NCBI RefSeq assembly: GCF_030297015.1
Contig: NZ_AP028056.1
Coordinates: 1,808,939 to 1,872,938 of the forward strand
Direction of reading: 5' to 3'
Length of the DNA stretch: 64,000 nt
Origin: Brooklawnia propionicigenes
Lineage (GTDB): Bacteria; Actinomycetota; Actinomycetes; Propionibacteriales; Propionibacteriaceae
A program made the position numbers and the translations under genes. Shown one piece after another: positions 37,905 through 46,384 of the stretch. Every line of letters begins with the position of its first letter. The stretch's first letter is position 1. Below the pieces are notes generated by a model. That model was given only the letters and a program-made list of their open reading frames with translations. It did no database searches and was not told the DNA's origin.

Positions 37905-38685
37905 CCGCGGGCCGCTCGCGACCATCCGGGTGACGTTCTCGCGCATCATCACCTTCTGCCTGGTCGAACTGCAGAAGCTGAGCCATGACCGCACCGAGCT
38001 GTTCACCCGCGCGATTCAACCCATCCTGTGGCTGGGCATCTTTGGCACCACGTTCTCCCGTGTCCGGGCGATCCCGACCGGTGACGTGTCCTACCTGGCC
38101 TTCATGAGTCCGGGGGTCATCGCGCAGTCGGGCATGTTCGTGGCGATCTTCTACGGCATCCAGATCATCTGGGAGCGTGACGCCGGAATCCTGGCGAAGC
38201 TGCTGGTCACTCCCACCCCGCGGGTCGCTCTGGCGGCGGGCAAGGCATTCGCGGCCGGTATCCGGTCGGTGGCGATCGCGCTGGTGGTGATCGCGTTCGC
38301 GTTGATCATTCGCGTCGACCTGACCTTGAATCCGTTGAAGTGGCTGGCTGCCTGCGGGGTCGTGATGCTCGGCTCGGCCTTCTTCTGCTGCCTGTCGCTG
38401 TGCATCGCCGGGCTGGTCCTGCACCGGGATCGGCTGATGGGTATCGGGCAGGCGATCACGATGCCGCTGTTCTTCGCTTCCAACGCCCTTTACCCGATCG
38501 AGATGATGCCGAGCTGGGTGCAGGTGCTGGCGCGGGTGAATCCGATGAGCTACGAGGTGTCGATGCTGCGCGGACTGCTGTTGGGCCAGCCGACGAACTA
38601 CCTCGCCGATCTCACGGTGCTGATCGTGGCTGGCGTCGTGGGCATCGCCGTGGCAAGTTCCCTGATGGGCCGGCTGTCGCGCTGA
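37864..38685 (+). CDS. DrrB-type ABC-2 exporter permease
   Basis: Six-helix ABC-2 membrane protein, 273 residues, with the family segments RAIQPILWLGIFGTTFSRV, AGILAKLLVTPTPRVALAAGKAF and the late LYPIEMMPSWVQVLARVNPMSYEV. It pairs with the overlapping ATPase gene. GTG 37864 (VSVKAAVPP) is preferred to GTG 37846 because GGGAGGAC lies at a suitable distance before it; the overlap with the ATPase gene is then 41 bases. Substrate unknown. Confidence 0.9.
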   Translation: MSVKAAVPPDVWVSRGPLATIRVTFSRIITFCLVELQKLSHDRTELFTRAIQPILWLGIFGTTFSRVRAIPTGDVSYLAFMSPGVIAQSGMFVAIFYGIQIIWERDAGILAKLLVTPTPRVALAAGKAFAAGIRSVAIALVVIAFALIIRVDLTLNPLKWLAACGVVMLGSAFFCCLSLCIAGLVLHRDRLMGIGQAITMPLFFASNALYPIEMMPSWVQVLARVNPMSYEVSMLRGLLLGQPTNYLADLTVLIVAGVVGIAVASSLMGRLSR

Positions 38686-38817
38686 CCGCAGGCGATTCAC
38701 GCACCGATCGCATGATCCGGGGCCGGTTTATCGCGGGCGAGGAGCCAGACCCGGAAGTTGGGTAGGGCTGTCTGCAGGCCCCGCGGATAACCCGACCCAC
38801 GATCGGGGTTGCGGCGA

Positions 38818-39417
38818 TCAGCCCTCCAGATCGGGGTTGTGCGGCACCGGAATCCGCGAGAAATGCAGGTGCGAGCGGCTGGCGGTGGGCCCGCGCTGGC
38901 CCTGGTAGTGCGAGCCGACGCCGGCGGAGCCATAGGGGTGGGCCGCCGGCGAGCTCAGCTGGAAGAAGCACAGCTGGCCGACCTTCATGCCCGGGTACAG
39001 CTTGATCGGCAGCGTGGCCATATTGCTGAGCTCGAGGGTGACATGGCCCGAGAACCCCGGATCGATGAACCCCGCAGTCGAGTGGGTGAGCAGCCCCAGC
39101 CGACCCAGCGACGACTTGCCCTCCAGGCGGGCCGCGATGTCGTCGGGCAGGGTCACATACTCATAGGTGGCCCCCAGCGCGAACTCACCAGGATGCAGGA
39201 CGAAGGGCTCGTCACCGTCGGGGGAGACCATCCTGGTCAGTTCCGACTGGTCGGCGGCCGGGTCGATCGCATCGTATCGATGATTCTCGAAGATGCGGAA
39301 ATACCGGTCGAGCCGGACATCGATGCTGGCGGGCTGCACCATGGCTGCGTCCCAGGGATCGAGGCTGACACGTCCCGCCTGGACCTGAGCGCAGATGTCG
39401 CGATCGGACAAGAGCAT
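38818..39417 (-). CDS. dcd: dCTP deaminase, probably bifunctional (Dcd:Dut type)
   Basis: Converts dCTP to dUMP or dUTP for thymidylate synthesis. The 199-residue protein has [11 protein letters not shown] at the start, [14 protein letters not shown], the catalytic stretch [20 protein letters not shown] (about residue 110), [13 protein letters not shown] and a C-terminal [19 protein letters not shown]. The pattern is very close to the mycobacterial Dcd:Dut, which both deaminates and hydrolyses, so bifunctionality is likely. The gene lies downstream of glyA on the same strand, beyond a hairpin. Confidence 0.96.
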   Translation of the reverse strand: MLLSDRDICAQVQAGRVSLDPWDAAMVQPASIDVRLDRYFRIFENHRYDAIDPAADQSELTRMVSPDGDEPFVLHPGEFALGATYEYVTLPDDIAARLEGKSSLGRLGLLTHSTAGFIDPGFSGHVTLELSNMATLPIKLYPGMKVGQLCFFQLSSPAAHPYGSAGVGSHYQGQRGPTASRSHLHFSRIPVPHNPDLEG

Positions 39418-39434
39418 GTAGGCAATCTATCGAA

Positions 39435-39470
39435 CTGCCAAGCGATAACCGAACCAGGATCGCTTGGCAG
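39435..39470 (-). terminator. Terminator hairpin after glyA
   Basis: Perfect 12-base arms CTGCCAAGCGAT (39435-39446) and ATCGCTTGGCAG (39459-39470) with a 12-base loop, between the glyA stop and the dcd start on the minus strand. Confidence 0.8.
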
Positions 39471-39488
39471 TCGACTCTGCCTACCTGC

Positions 39489-40937
39489 TCACAGCTCCAA
39501 GCCGGGGTACAGCGGATGGTTGCCCAGCAGCTCGTCCGCAGCGGCCTGGGTGCGCTCGGCGACACCGTCCGCGATCGTGTATTTCGCCTTGCCCGGTGCG
39601 CCTGCCGAGGTCATCACGGGCTTGGTGGCGGCCAGCGCGTCGGCGATCAGCCCGGCGACCACATCCATATCGGAAGTGGTGAAACCGCGGCTGGTCAGCG
39701 CCGGGGTGCCCAGCCGAATGCCCGAGGTATACCAGGCGCCGTTCGGGTCGCGCGGGATCGAGTTGCGGTTGGTCACCACACCCGAATCGATGAGCGCGCC
39801 CTCGGCCTGGCGTCCGGTCAGCCCGAACGAGCTGGCCACATCCAGCAGCACGATGTGGTTGTCGGTGCCACCGGTCACCAGCGTCGCGCCGCGCTTCAGC
39901 AGCCCCTCGGCCAGGGCCTTGGCGTTGTCGGCGATCTGCTGGGCGTAATCCTGGAAGGAGGGCTGCCGGGCTTCGGCCAGCGCGACGGCCTTGCCGGCCA
40001 TCATGTTGCCCAGTGGTCCGCCGAGCACCATCGGGCAGCCCCGATCCACGTCGTCGGCGAATTCCTTGGTGGCCAGCACCATGCCGCCGCGCGGCCCGCG
40101 CAACGACTTGTGGGTGGTGGTGGTGACGATCTGGGCGAACGGCACCGGGTTCTCGTCCCCGGTGAACACCTTGCCGGCCACCAGCCCCGCGAAGTGGGCC
40201 ATGTCCACCATCAGCACCGCGCCGACCTCGTCGGCGATCTCGCGCATGATGGCGAAGTTGATGCGCCGCGGGTAGGCGGAGTACCCGCCCACCAGGATCG
40301 CCGGCTTGAACTCCTTCGCCTGCTTGCGCAATGCGTCGTAGTCGAGCAGCCCGGTCACCGGGTCGGTGCCGTAGCTGCGCTGGTCGAACATCTTGCCGGA
40401 GATGTTGTGCCGGAAACCGTGCGTGAGATGGCCGCCGGCGTCCAGGCTCATGCCCATCAACCGCTGGTTGCCGAGCGCATAACGCAGCTCGTCCCAGTCG
40501 GCCTGATCGAGGTCGTTGACGGTCTTCGCGTGGTACTTCTCCAGAGCCGGACGCTCGACCAGGTGCGACAGGATCGCCCAGTAGGCGACCAGGTTGGCGT
40601 CGATGCCGGAATGCGGCTGGGCGTAGGCGTACTCGGCGCCGAACAGTTCGCGAGCGTGCTCGGCGGCCACCGACTCGACGGTGTCGATGTTCTGGCAGCC
40701 TGCGTAGAAGCGGTGACCGATGGTTCCTTCGGCGTATTTGTCCGACAGCCAGGTGCCCAGACCCAGCAGCGTCGTCAGCGACGCGTAGTTCTCGGACGCA
40801 ATGAGCTTCAGCGAATGCCGCTGGTCGTGCAGTTCAGCCTTGATCGCCTCGGCGATGCGTGGTTCGGTCTGACCGACAAGGGTCAGCATTGCTTGGTAGG
40901 CGGTGGTGGCGAGGGCAGCAGAGTCGGTCACGGGCAC
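39489..40937 (-). CDS. glyA: Serine hydroxymethyltransferase, long form
   Basis: PLP enzyme that interconverts serine and glycine and supplies one-carbon units on tetrahydrofolate. The PLP lysine is in [38 protein letters not shown] and [15 protein letters not shown] are also present. At 482 residues it is longer than the usual 415-430. The extra length is in the N-terminus and in a segment near residues 125-200 (from [16 protein letters not shown] to [13 protein letters not shown]), as in some long-form GlyA proteins. A GntR regulator gene lies upstream but is separated by 113 bases. The hairpin downstream ends the unit. Confidence 0.95.
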   Translation of the reverse strand: MPVTDSAALATTAYQAMLTLVGQTEPRIAEAIKAELHDQRHSLKLIASENYASLTTLLGLGTWLSDKYAEGTIGHRFYAGCQNIDTVESVAAEHARELFGAEYAYAQPHSGIDANLVAYWAILSHLVERPALEKYHAKTVNDLDQADWDELRYALGNQRLMGMSLDAGGHLTHGFRHNISGKMFDQRSYGTDPVTGLLDYDALRKQAKEFKPAILVGGYSAYPRRINFAIMREIADEVGAVLMVDMAHFAGLVAGKVFTGDENPVPFAQIVTTTTHKSLRGPRGGMVLATKEFADDVDRGCPMVLGGPLGNMMAGKAVALAEARQPSFQDYAQQIADNAKALAEGLLKRGATLVTGGTDNHIVLLDVASSFGLTGRQAEGALIDSGVVTNRNSIPRDPNGAWYTSGIRLGTPALTSRGFTTSDMDVVAGLIADALAATKPVMTSAGAPGKAKYTIADGVAERTQAAADELLGNHPLYPGLEL

Positions 40938-41050
40938 TCCAGATAGAAGGGGACGAAACGCCCCCTTAGTCTACCGCTGCGCTACGGTGGCGCGCTGCAC
41001 GCCGGGCGCCGCTTTCCGGCGCGCGCCCCAGCCGCTGCGGCCGCTGCTGT

Positions 41051-41785
41051 TTATTGCCCCGCAGCGGTTGCCGGCTCGACCGTGTCGAGGCTGGTCTCGT
41101 CGCGAAGCGAGCGCTCCTTGACGCTGGCGATGTGGTCGTACATCGCCTGCTGGGCCGCCACCAGGTCCTCGGCCTCCACGGCCGCCAGGACCGCCGCATG
41201 CTCGGCGACCGCCAGCTCGGAGTCATTGATGCCGCGCCGCACCGACTGACGCAGCCGGTGCATGTGGGCTGGCAGCTGGTCTGCGGTGTTCTGCAGGTAG
41301 ACGTTGTCGGTGAACCGGAAGATGGTGTTGTGGAAGCCCCAATCGGCGTCCATATACTCGCGGTAGGCATTCATCGTCGACTTGTCGGGGACGATCCCCG
41401 CCACCGCTCCGGCCGCCTTCACATGCTTGGCGTGCGCCTTGGCCAGCACCGGCTTCAGTTCCTGCACCCGGCGGAACGCCAGCGCGAGCGCGCCCGGCTC
41501 GAGGATCAGCCGGGTGTCGCACAGCTGCGCGATCTGGTCGGGGGTCAGCGGCGGTGCGACCCGGTAGCCGCGCAGGGGCGCGCGAGTCACCAGCCCGGTA
41601 CGCTCGAGATGAACCAGGGCCTCACGCACCGGAGTGGGGGAGACCGCCAGCTCGCTGGCGAGCCCGTCGATGCTGAGCGGGGCTTCGGGTAGCAGCGCAC
41701 CCGACATGAGCATGTCGACCAGGGATTCGTAGACGGTGTCGCGCAGCACCTTGCGTTCCAGGGGCCTGACTCTTGGCTGGGCCAT
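41051..41785 (-). CDS. GntR-family transcriptional regulator, FCD domain
   Basis: The 244-residue protein has a winged helix at residues 12-75 (LASELAVSPTPVREALVHLERTGLV, with the GntR recognition motif SPTPVREAL) and an all-helical FCD ligand-binding domain. That domain has LCDTRLILEPGALALAF, the metal-ligand region ADWGFHNTIF, and a late His-containing EHAAVLAAVEAED. FCD regulators usually respond to sugar acids or carboxylates. The gene lies 36 bases after the altronate-dehydratase-like gene on the same strand, so it probably controls that gene and itself. Confidence 0.9.
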   Translation of the reverse strand: MAQPRVRPLERKVLRDTVYESLVDMLMSGALLPEAPLSIDGLASELAVSPTPVREALVHLERTGLVTRAPLRGYRVAPPLTPDQIAQLCDTRLILEPGALALAFRRVQELKPVLAKAHAKHVKAAGAVAGIVPDKSTMNAYREYMDADWGFHNTIFRFTDNVYLQNTADQLPAHMHRLRQSVRRGINDSELAVAEHAAVLAAVEAEDLVAAQQAMYDHIASVKERSLRDETSLDTVEPATAAGQ

Positions 41786-41821
41786 CGCATTCTGCCTTTC
41801 GTTCGGGGGTGGCGCCTTCGA

Positions 41822-43354
41822 TTACATCACGACGCCGATATGCCAAGGCTGAAATTCATTGCGTCCGTAGCCGAGCGATTCACTGCTCGACGGGGTGCCG
41901 CTGGCGAGATCGAGCAGCGCGTTGTAGATCTCGAGGCCCTTCTCGGCCACGGCGACACCGTCGGAGAAGATCGGTCCGCAGTTGATGTCCATATCGTCAG
42001 GCATCCGGGCTGCCAGGGCGTTGTTGGTGGCCACCTTGAGGGTCGGCGCCGGCGCCGTGCCCAGTGCCGAGCCCCGTCCGGTGGTGAAGCAGATCAGGTT
42101 GGCGCCGCCGGCGAGCAGGCCGGTCACCGACACCGGGTCGTAGCCCGGGGTGTCCATGAAACCCAGGCCGGGCTGGTCGATCTGCGCGGCGTAGTCATAG
42201 ACCGCCTCCAAGGGAGCGTGCCCCGACTTGGCGACCGCACCGAGCGACTTCTCCAAGATGGTGGTGATGCCCCCGGCCTTGTTGCCCGGCGACGGGTTGG
42301 CGTCCATGGTGGCACCGAGGTTGGCGGTGTAGTCCTCCCACCAGGCGATCTTGTCCATCAGGCGCCGCGAGGTCGCCTCGCTGGTCGAGCGGTGCACCAG
42401 CAGCGATTCCGCGCCGTAGATCTCGGGGGTCTCGGCGAGCACCGATCGTCCACCCTGGGCGACGATCAGGTCGGACGCGTAGCCCAGCGCGGGATTGGCC
42501 GTCAGCCCCGACAAGCCGTCGGAGCCGCCACAGTTGAGCCCGAGCACCAGCTCGCTGACCGGACGCTCGGTGCGCACGAACGAGTCATTGACCCCCGGCA
42601 GCATCTTCTTGATGCCTTCCAGGGCCGCTTCCACGGTCGCGCGGGTGCCGCCGGTGGCCTGGATGGTCATGCGTTCCTGGGCGACACCGCGGCGGGTGTG
42701 GATCTGCTTGATCATCAGATCGACCTGATTGACCTCGCAGCCCAGGCCGATGACCACCACCCCGCTGACGTTGGGGTGAGTGGCGAAACCGGCGAGGGTG
42801 CGCTGCAGCAGGTCCAGGCCATTGGTGGCCATCCCGCAGCCCATCCCATGAACCAGCGGGATGACCCCGTCGATGTTCGGGTAATCGTCCAGCAGGCCGC
42901 GGCGGACGGCCTCGTTGGCGACGATCTCGCAGACGTTGGCCGAGCAGTTCACCGTCGACAACACCGCAATGTAGTTGCGGGTTGCGGTGGTGCCGTCGTT
43001 GCGGCGCACCCCCATGAAGGTGGTTCGTTCCGGTGTGGCCGGCGGCGTCCAGGCATGGTGGTCGAGGTCGGAGGCCTTCGGCTTGTGGTGGCTCGAGAAG
43101 ATCAGATTGTGCACATGGACGTGCTGTCCGGCCTTGATGGGCTGCAGCGCGACACCGATCTGATAGCCGTACTTGGTGACCGGCTCGGCCTCGGCGACGT
43201 CGTGCAAGGCGATCTTGTGACCCAGCGGAATGACATCGAGCACCGGGATCCGGGCGTCGCCGACCGACAGGATCTCGCCCGGAAGGAGTTTGCGACGCGC
43301 CACCGCGACATCATCGGCGTTGTTCAGCACCAGAACTGCGTCATCGGACGCCAT
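41822..43354 (-). CDS. UxaA-family (altronate/galactarate-type) dehydratase
   Basis: A metal-dependent sugar-acid dehydratase of the UxaA/GarD family, 510 residues from the start chosen. The small N-terminal SAF-like domain (residues 1-95) is followed by the large domain with TVNCSANVCEIVANEAV, a conserved cysteine in HGMGCGMATNG, GLGCEVNQVDLM, LGLNCGGSDGLSGLTANPALG and GFMDTPGYDPVSVTGLLAGGANLICFTTGRGSALG. The substrate could be altronate, galactarate or a related acid. No uronate isomerase, reductase or KDG kinase is nearby. An upstream in-frame ATG at 43363 is an alternative start. Confidence 0.88.
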   Translation of the reverse strand: MASDDAVLVLNNADDVAVARRKLLPGEILSVGDARIPVLDVIPLGHKIALHDVAEAEPVTKYGYQIGVALQPIKAGQHVHVHNLIFSSHHKPKASDLDHHAWTPPATPERTTFMGVRRNDGTTATRNYIAVLSTVNCSANVCEIVANEAVRRGLLDDYPNIDGVIPLVHGMGCGMATNGLDLLQRTLAGFATHPNVSGVVVIGLGCEVNQVDLMIKQIHTRRGVAQERMTIQATGGTRATVEAALEGIKKMLPGVNDSFVRTERPVSELVLGLNCGGSDGLSGLTANPALGYASDLIVAQGGRSVLAETPEIYGAESLLVHRSTSEATSRRLMDKIAWWEDYTANLGATMDANPSPGNKAGGITTILEKSLGAVAKSGHAPLEAVYDYAAQIDQPGLGFMDTPGYDPVSVTGLLAGGANLICFTTGRGSALGTAPAPTLKVATNNALAARMPDDMDINCGPIFSDGVAVAEKGLEIYNALLDLASGTPSSSESLGYGRNEFQPWHIGVVM

Positions 43355-43427
43355 CCTCATCATCCCCCAAGGTCATGCCACGGATAGCTGCATCGGCATC
43401 CGTCGAACCGTTTCGCTGCGAGAAATC

Positions 43428-43438
43428 ATATCAAATAT
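43428..43438. promoter_or_regulatory. AT-rich operator candidate upstream of dehydratase
   Basis: ATATCAAATAT lies in a locally AT-rich patch of the otherwise GC-rich gap upstream of the dehydratase gene. The arms are symmetric about CAA. FCD-type GntR regulators often bind short AT-rich palindromes, so it is a candidate site for the neighbouring regulator. Confidence 0.35.
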
Positions 43439-43568
43439 TGGCTGGGAGTGAGATTTGGGGAGGTCGCCGACAGCCAATGCTGCCCTTCGCAGCAGGCGCC
43501 CGGCCGCAGTCGCCAAGGCTGCCGCTGCGGGTGCTGCGGGAGCGGTCCGGGCCGTGTGCCGGCCGGGC

Positions 43569-44507
43569 TCAGTCGGTGAAGTCACCCCGGGAGCGGGCCA
43601 CTTCGTACAGCGAGATGGACGCGGCCACCGAGGCATTCAGGCTCTCCACCTCGCTGGCGATCGGGATCCGGGCCAGCACATCGCAGCGCTCGCGGGTCAG
43701 CCGGGCGAGCCCGGCACCCTCGGATCCGACGACCAGCAGCACCGGGCCGTCGGCACCCGGCACGCCGGCGATGTCGGTCTCGCCCTCGCCGGCCAGCCCC
43801 ACCACCGTGAAGCCGGCCTTGGCGGCGTCCTGAAGCACCCGGTTCAAGTTGGTGGCCTTCGCCACCGGAACCCGGGCGAGCGCGCCCGCGGACGATTTCC
43901 ACACCACCGCGGTCACCGAGGCGCTGCGGCGCTCGGGGATGATGACGCCGTGCGCCCCGAACGCGGCCGCCGACCGGACGATCGCGCCCAGGTTGTGCGG
44001 GTCGGTGATCCCGTCGAGGGCCACCAGCAGCCCGGCGCGGGTCTCGTCGTTGACCGCATCGGCGATCAGATCACCCGGATACGCGTACTCGTAGCTGGGC
44101 AGTTGCAGCGCCACGCCCTGGTGCACGGCTCCGCCGGTGAGCCGGTCGAGTTCGGCGCGGGTGGTCTGCAGCAGCGAGATCGAATGCTCGGCCGCGTAGC
44201 GGAAGATCTCATTGAGCCGGTCGTCGCGCTCGGCCCCTTCGGCCACGTAGGCGGTCTTGATTGGTAGGCCGGCGGTCATCGCCTCCAGCACCGGGTTGCG
44301 TCCGACCACCCAGTCGGCACCCGCGCCCTTGCCCTGCGCGCGGCTGCGGTTCGCGCCACTCTTCCCCGACTGCGATCCCGAAGTTCCGGTTGACTTGCCC
44401 TTATAGGCCTTGTGGTAGACGCGGTCCTCCGCCTTGGGGGTGGGCCCGCGTCCGGCCAGGCCACGTTTGCGCCGCCCGCCCGACCCTACTTTGCGTTCTG
44501 TCGCCAC
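43569..44507 (-). CDS. rlmB: 23S rRNA (guanosine-2'-O-)-methyltransferase RlmB
   Basis: SPOUT-family (TrmH/SpoU) enzyme that methylates 23S rRNA. The 312-residue protein has a basic, probably disordered N-terminus of about 60 residues and a substrate-binding domain (WVVGRNPVLEAMTAG). The knotted SPOUT domain has DGITDPHNLGAIVRSAAAFGAHG as motif 1, VVGSEGAGL as motif 2 and PIASEVESLNASVAASI as motif 3. It lies 9 bases after cysS on the same strand, the usual cysS-rlmB order in actinobacteria. Confidence 0.95.
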   Translation of the reverse strand: MATERKVGSGGRRKRGLAGRGPTPKAEDRVYHKAYKGKSTGTSGSQSGKSGANRSRAQGKGAGADWVVGRNPVLEAMTAGLPIKTAYVAEGAERDDRLNEIFRYAAEHSISLLQTTRAELDRLTGGAVHQGVALQLPSYEYAYPGDLIADAVNDETRAGLLVALDGITDPHNLGAIVRSAAAFGAHGVIIPERRSASVTAVVWKSSAGALARVPVAKATNLNRVLQDAAKAGFTVVGLAGEGETDIAGVPGADGPVLLVVGSEGAGLARLTRERCDVLARIPIASEVESLNASVAASISLYEVARSRGDFTD

Positions 44508-44516
44508 GATGTCTCC

Positions 44517-45920
44517 TCACCGGCTCCAGCGGGCGCCATCGGCGGTATCCGCAATTGTCAGGCCGAGCGCGGTGAGCTGATCGCGGATCGCGTCGGCAGC
44601 CGCCCAGTCCTTGCGCGCACGTGCCTGTGCGCGTTGTTCCAGTAGCAGTTGGACGAGTCCGTCCACGATGTCGGCGAGGTCGCTGCCGTCGTGCGATCCC
44701 GCCCAGGCCGGGTCGAAGGGCTCCAGTCCGAGCACATGCAGCATCGCGCGCACCTGGGTGAGCGTCAGCTCGGCGGCCTGCTTGTCGCCGGCGTCCAGAT
44801 AGCGGTTGCCCTGCCGGACGGCCTCGAAGATCACCGCGACGGCAGCCGGGGTGCCCAGGTCGTCGTCCATGGCCTCGACGAAGGCGGTGGGCAGCTGGCT
44901 GAAGTCGAAGACGAACTCGCCGCTCGCGCCGGCCCGCTCCAAGAAGGAATCGATGCGTTCCAGCTGCGCGCTCGCCTCGTCCAAAGAGGTTGGGCTGAAT
45001 TCGACGGCCGACCGGTAGTGCGGGGCGGCCAGGTAGAGCCGCACCGCGCGGGCCGGGTACTGCTGGGTGACCTCGGTGACCACCGTGCCGTTGCCCAGCG
45101 ACTTGCTCATCTTCTCGCCGGCCATCGTCACGAAGGCGTTGTGCATCCAGTAGCGGGCGAATCCGTACCCGGCCGCCCGGGACTGGGCCAACTCGTTCTC
45201 ATGATGAGGGAAGCGCAGATCCAGGCCGCCCCCGTGAATGTCGAACTCGGCGCCCAGATACTTCAGGCTCATCGCCGAGCATTCCAGATGCCAGCCCGGA
45301 CGCCCGGCTCCCCACGGGGCAGGCCACGACGCAGTCGTCGGTTCGTCGGGCTTGGTGCCCTTCCACAGCGCGAAATCGCGCGGATCGTGCTTGCCGCGGG
45401 GATCGGCGTCGGCGGCCGGAGCCATGTCCTCGATCCGTTGATTCGACAGTTCGCCGTAGTCGGGCCAGGAATGCACGTCGAAGTAGACGTCGCCGGAGCC
45501 GTCTTCGGCCACGTAGGCGTGGTCGCGTCCGATGAGTTTCTTGATCAGCTCGATCATCTCGGGGATGTGCCCGGTGGCGCGCGGCTCGTAGCTGGGCGGC
45601 AAGCAGCCGAGCGCCTGATAGGCACGGTGCAACTCGAGCTCGACCGAATAGGCCAGTTCGTACCACTCCATGCCCAAGGCGGCGGACTTGGCGAGGATCT
45701 TGTCGTCGATGTCGGTGACGTTCGCCACCACCTTCACCTCGAAGCCCTCGGCAGTGAGCCAGCGCCGCAGCACGTCGAAGACGACCTCCTTGCGGATATG
45801 TCCCAGATGCGGGGCCGACTGCACCGTCAGACCGCAGTGGTAGATCGACACCTTTCCCGGGTTCAGGGGGATGAACTCGGTGACCGCGCCGATACGTTCG
45901 TCGAAGAGATGAAAGCTCAC
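44517..45920 (-). CDS. cysS: Cysteinyl-tRNA synthetase
   Basis: Charges tRNA-Cys. The protein (about 467 residues from the start used) has the zinc-binding Cys in [19 protein letters not shown], where HLGH is the HIGH motif. The second half of the zinc site is in [11 protein letters not shown] and [11 protein letters not shown], and the KMSKS loop reads [13 protein letters not shown]-terminal helical domain ends with [27 protein letters not shown] 45920 (VSFHLFDER) is preferred by alignment of the N-terminus with other actinobacterial CysS; an in-frame TTG at 45941 would add 7 residues. It heads the cysS-rlmB operon. Confidence 0.96.
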   Translation of the reverse strand: MSFHLFDERIGAVTEFIPLNPGKVSIYHCGLTVQSAPHLGHIRKEVVFDVLRRWLTAEGFEVKVVANVTDIDDKILAKSAALGMEWYELAYSVELELHRAYQALGCLPPSYEPRATGHIPEMIELIKKLIGRDHAYVAEDGSGDVYFDVHSWPDYGELSNQRIEDMAPAADADPRGKHDPRDFALWKGTKPDEPTTASWPAPWGAGRPGWHLECSAMSLKYLGAEFDIHGGGLDLRFPHHENELAQSRAAGYGFARYWMHNAFVTMAGEKMSKSLGNGTVVTEVTQQYPARAVRLYLAAPHYRSAVEFSPTSLDEASAQLERIDSFLERAGASGEFVFDFSQLPTAFVEAMDDDLGTPAAVAVIFEAVRQGNRYLDAGDKQAAELTLTQVRAMLHVLGLEPFDPAWAGSHDGSDLADIVDGLVQLLLEQRAQARARKDWAAADAIRDQLTALGLTIADTADGARWSR

Positions 45921-46018
45921 AGGGTGGAGTTTACTTGTCAACCGTGGGCCTGTCGCGCACGCTCAGGGCCGCCGACTATGCTCGCAGACGCTGAATTCAA
46001 TACTTCAGTGGAGGAATC

Positions 46019-46384
46019 ATGGCTCAGATCCGTAAGCATCGTCCGCGCACCAGTTCGATCGGTGACCAAGTGCGCGCCAGCGTGGACTCCGGCCCACGCC
46101 CGATCGTCCCCGGCGAAGAGTACGATCCGTTCTTCGAAGAGCCGGACGATACGGCCGGCGAGGCTGCCGGCGGTTTCGAGATCACTGCGTCGGCGGCGAC
46201 GGTGGTCAGCACGGGCGGCTGGTTCACTCTCGATTCCGATGCGATGGCTGCGATGCTGGCGAGCCCGGCGGCGACAACGGCCGCCGATGACTCGGACGAA
46301 GCCGACGAGGATGACCTGGACGAGGACGACTTCGCCGCCGATGACTCCGATGAAGTCGACGAAGACGATCTGGACGAAGACTAG
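46019..46384 (+). CDS. Small protein with long acidic tail
   Basis: No family is recognised. The 121-residue protein starts with a short basic segment (MAQIRKHRPRTSS). The middle is neutral with a GGWFTLDSDAMAAMLASP segment. The last 35 residues are almost entirely Asp and Glu with Ser and Ala (two DDSDE-like blocks). GTGGAGGAATC immediately before the ATG is a strong ribosome-binding site. Its last 4 bases overlap the stop of the convergent DUF4032 gene. An acidic tail of this kind could bind basic proteins or metal ions, but that is speculation. Confidence 0.8.
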   Translation: MAQIRKHRPRTSSIGDQVRASVDSGPRPIVPGEEYDPFFEEPDDTAGEAAGGFEITASAATVVSTGGWFTLDSDAMAAMLASPAATTAADDSDEADEDDLDEDDFAADDSDEVDEDDLDED

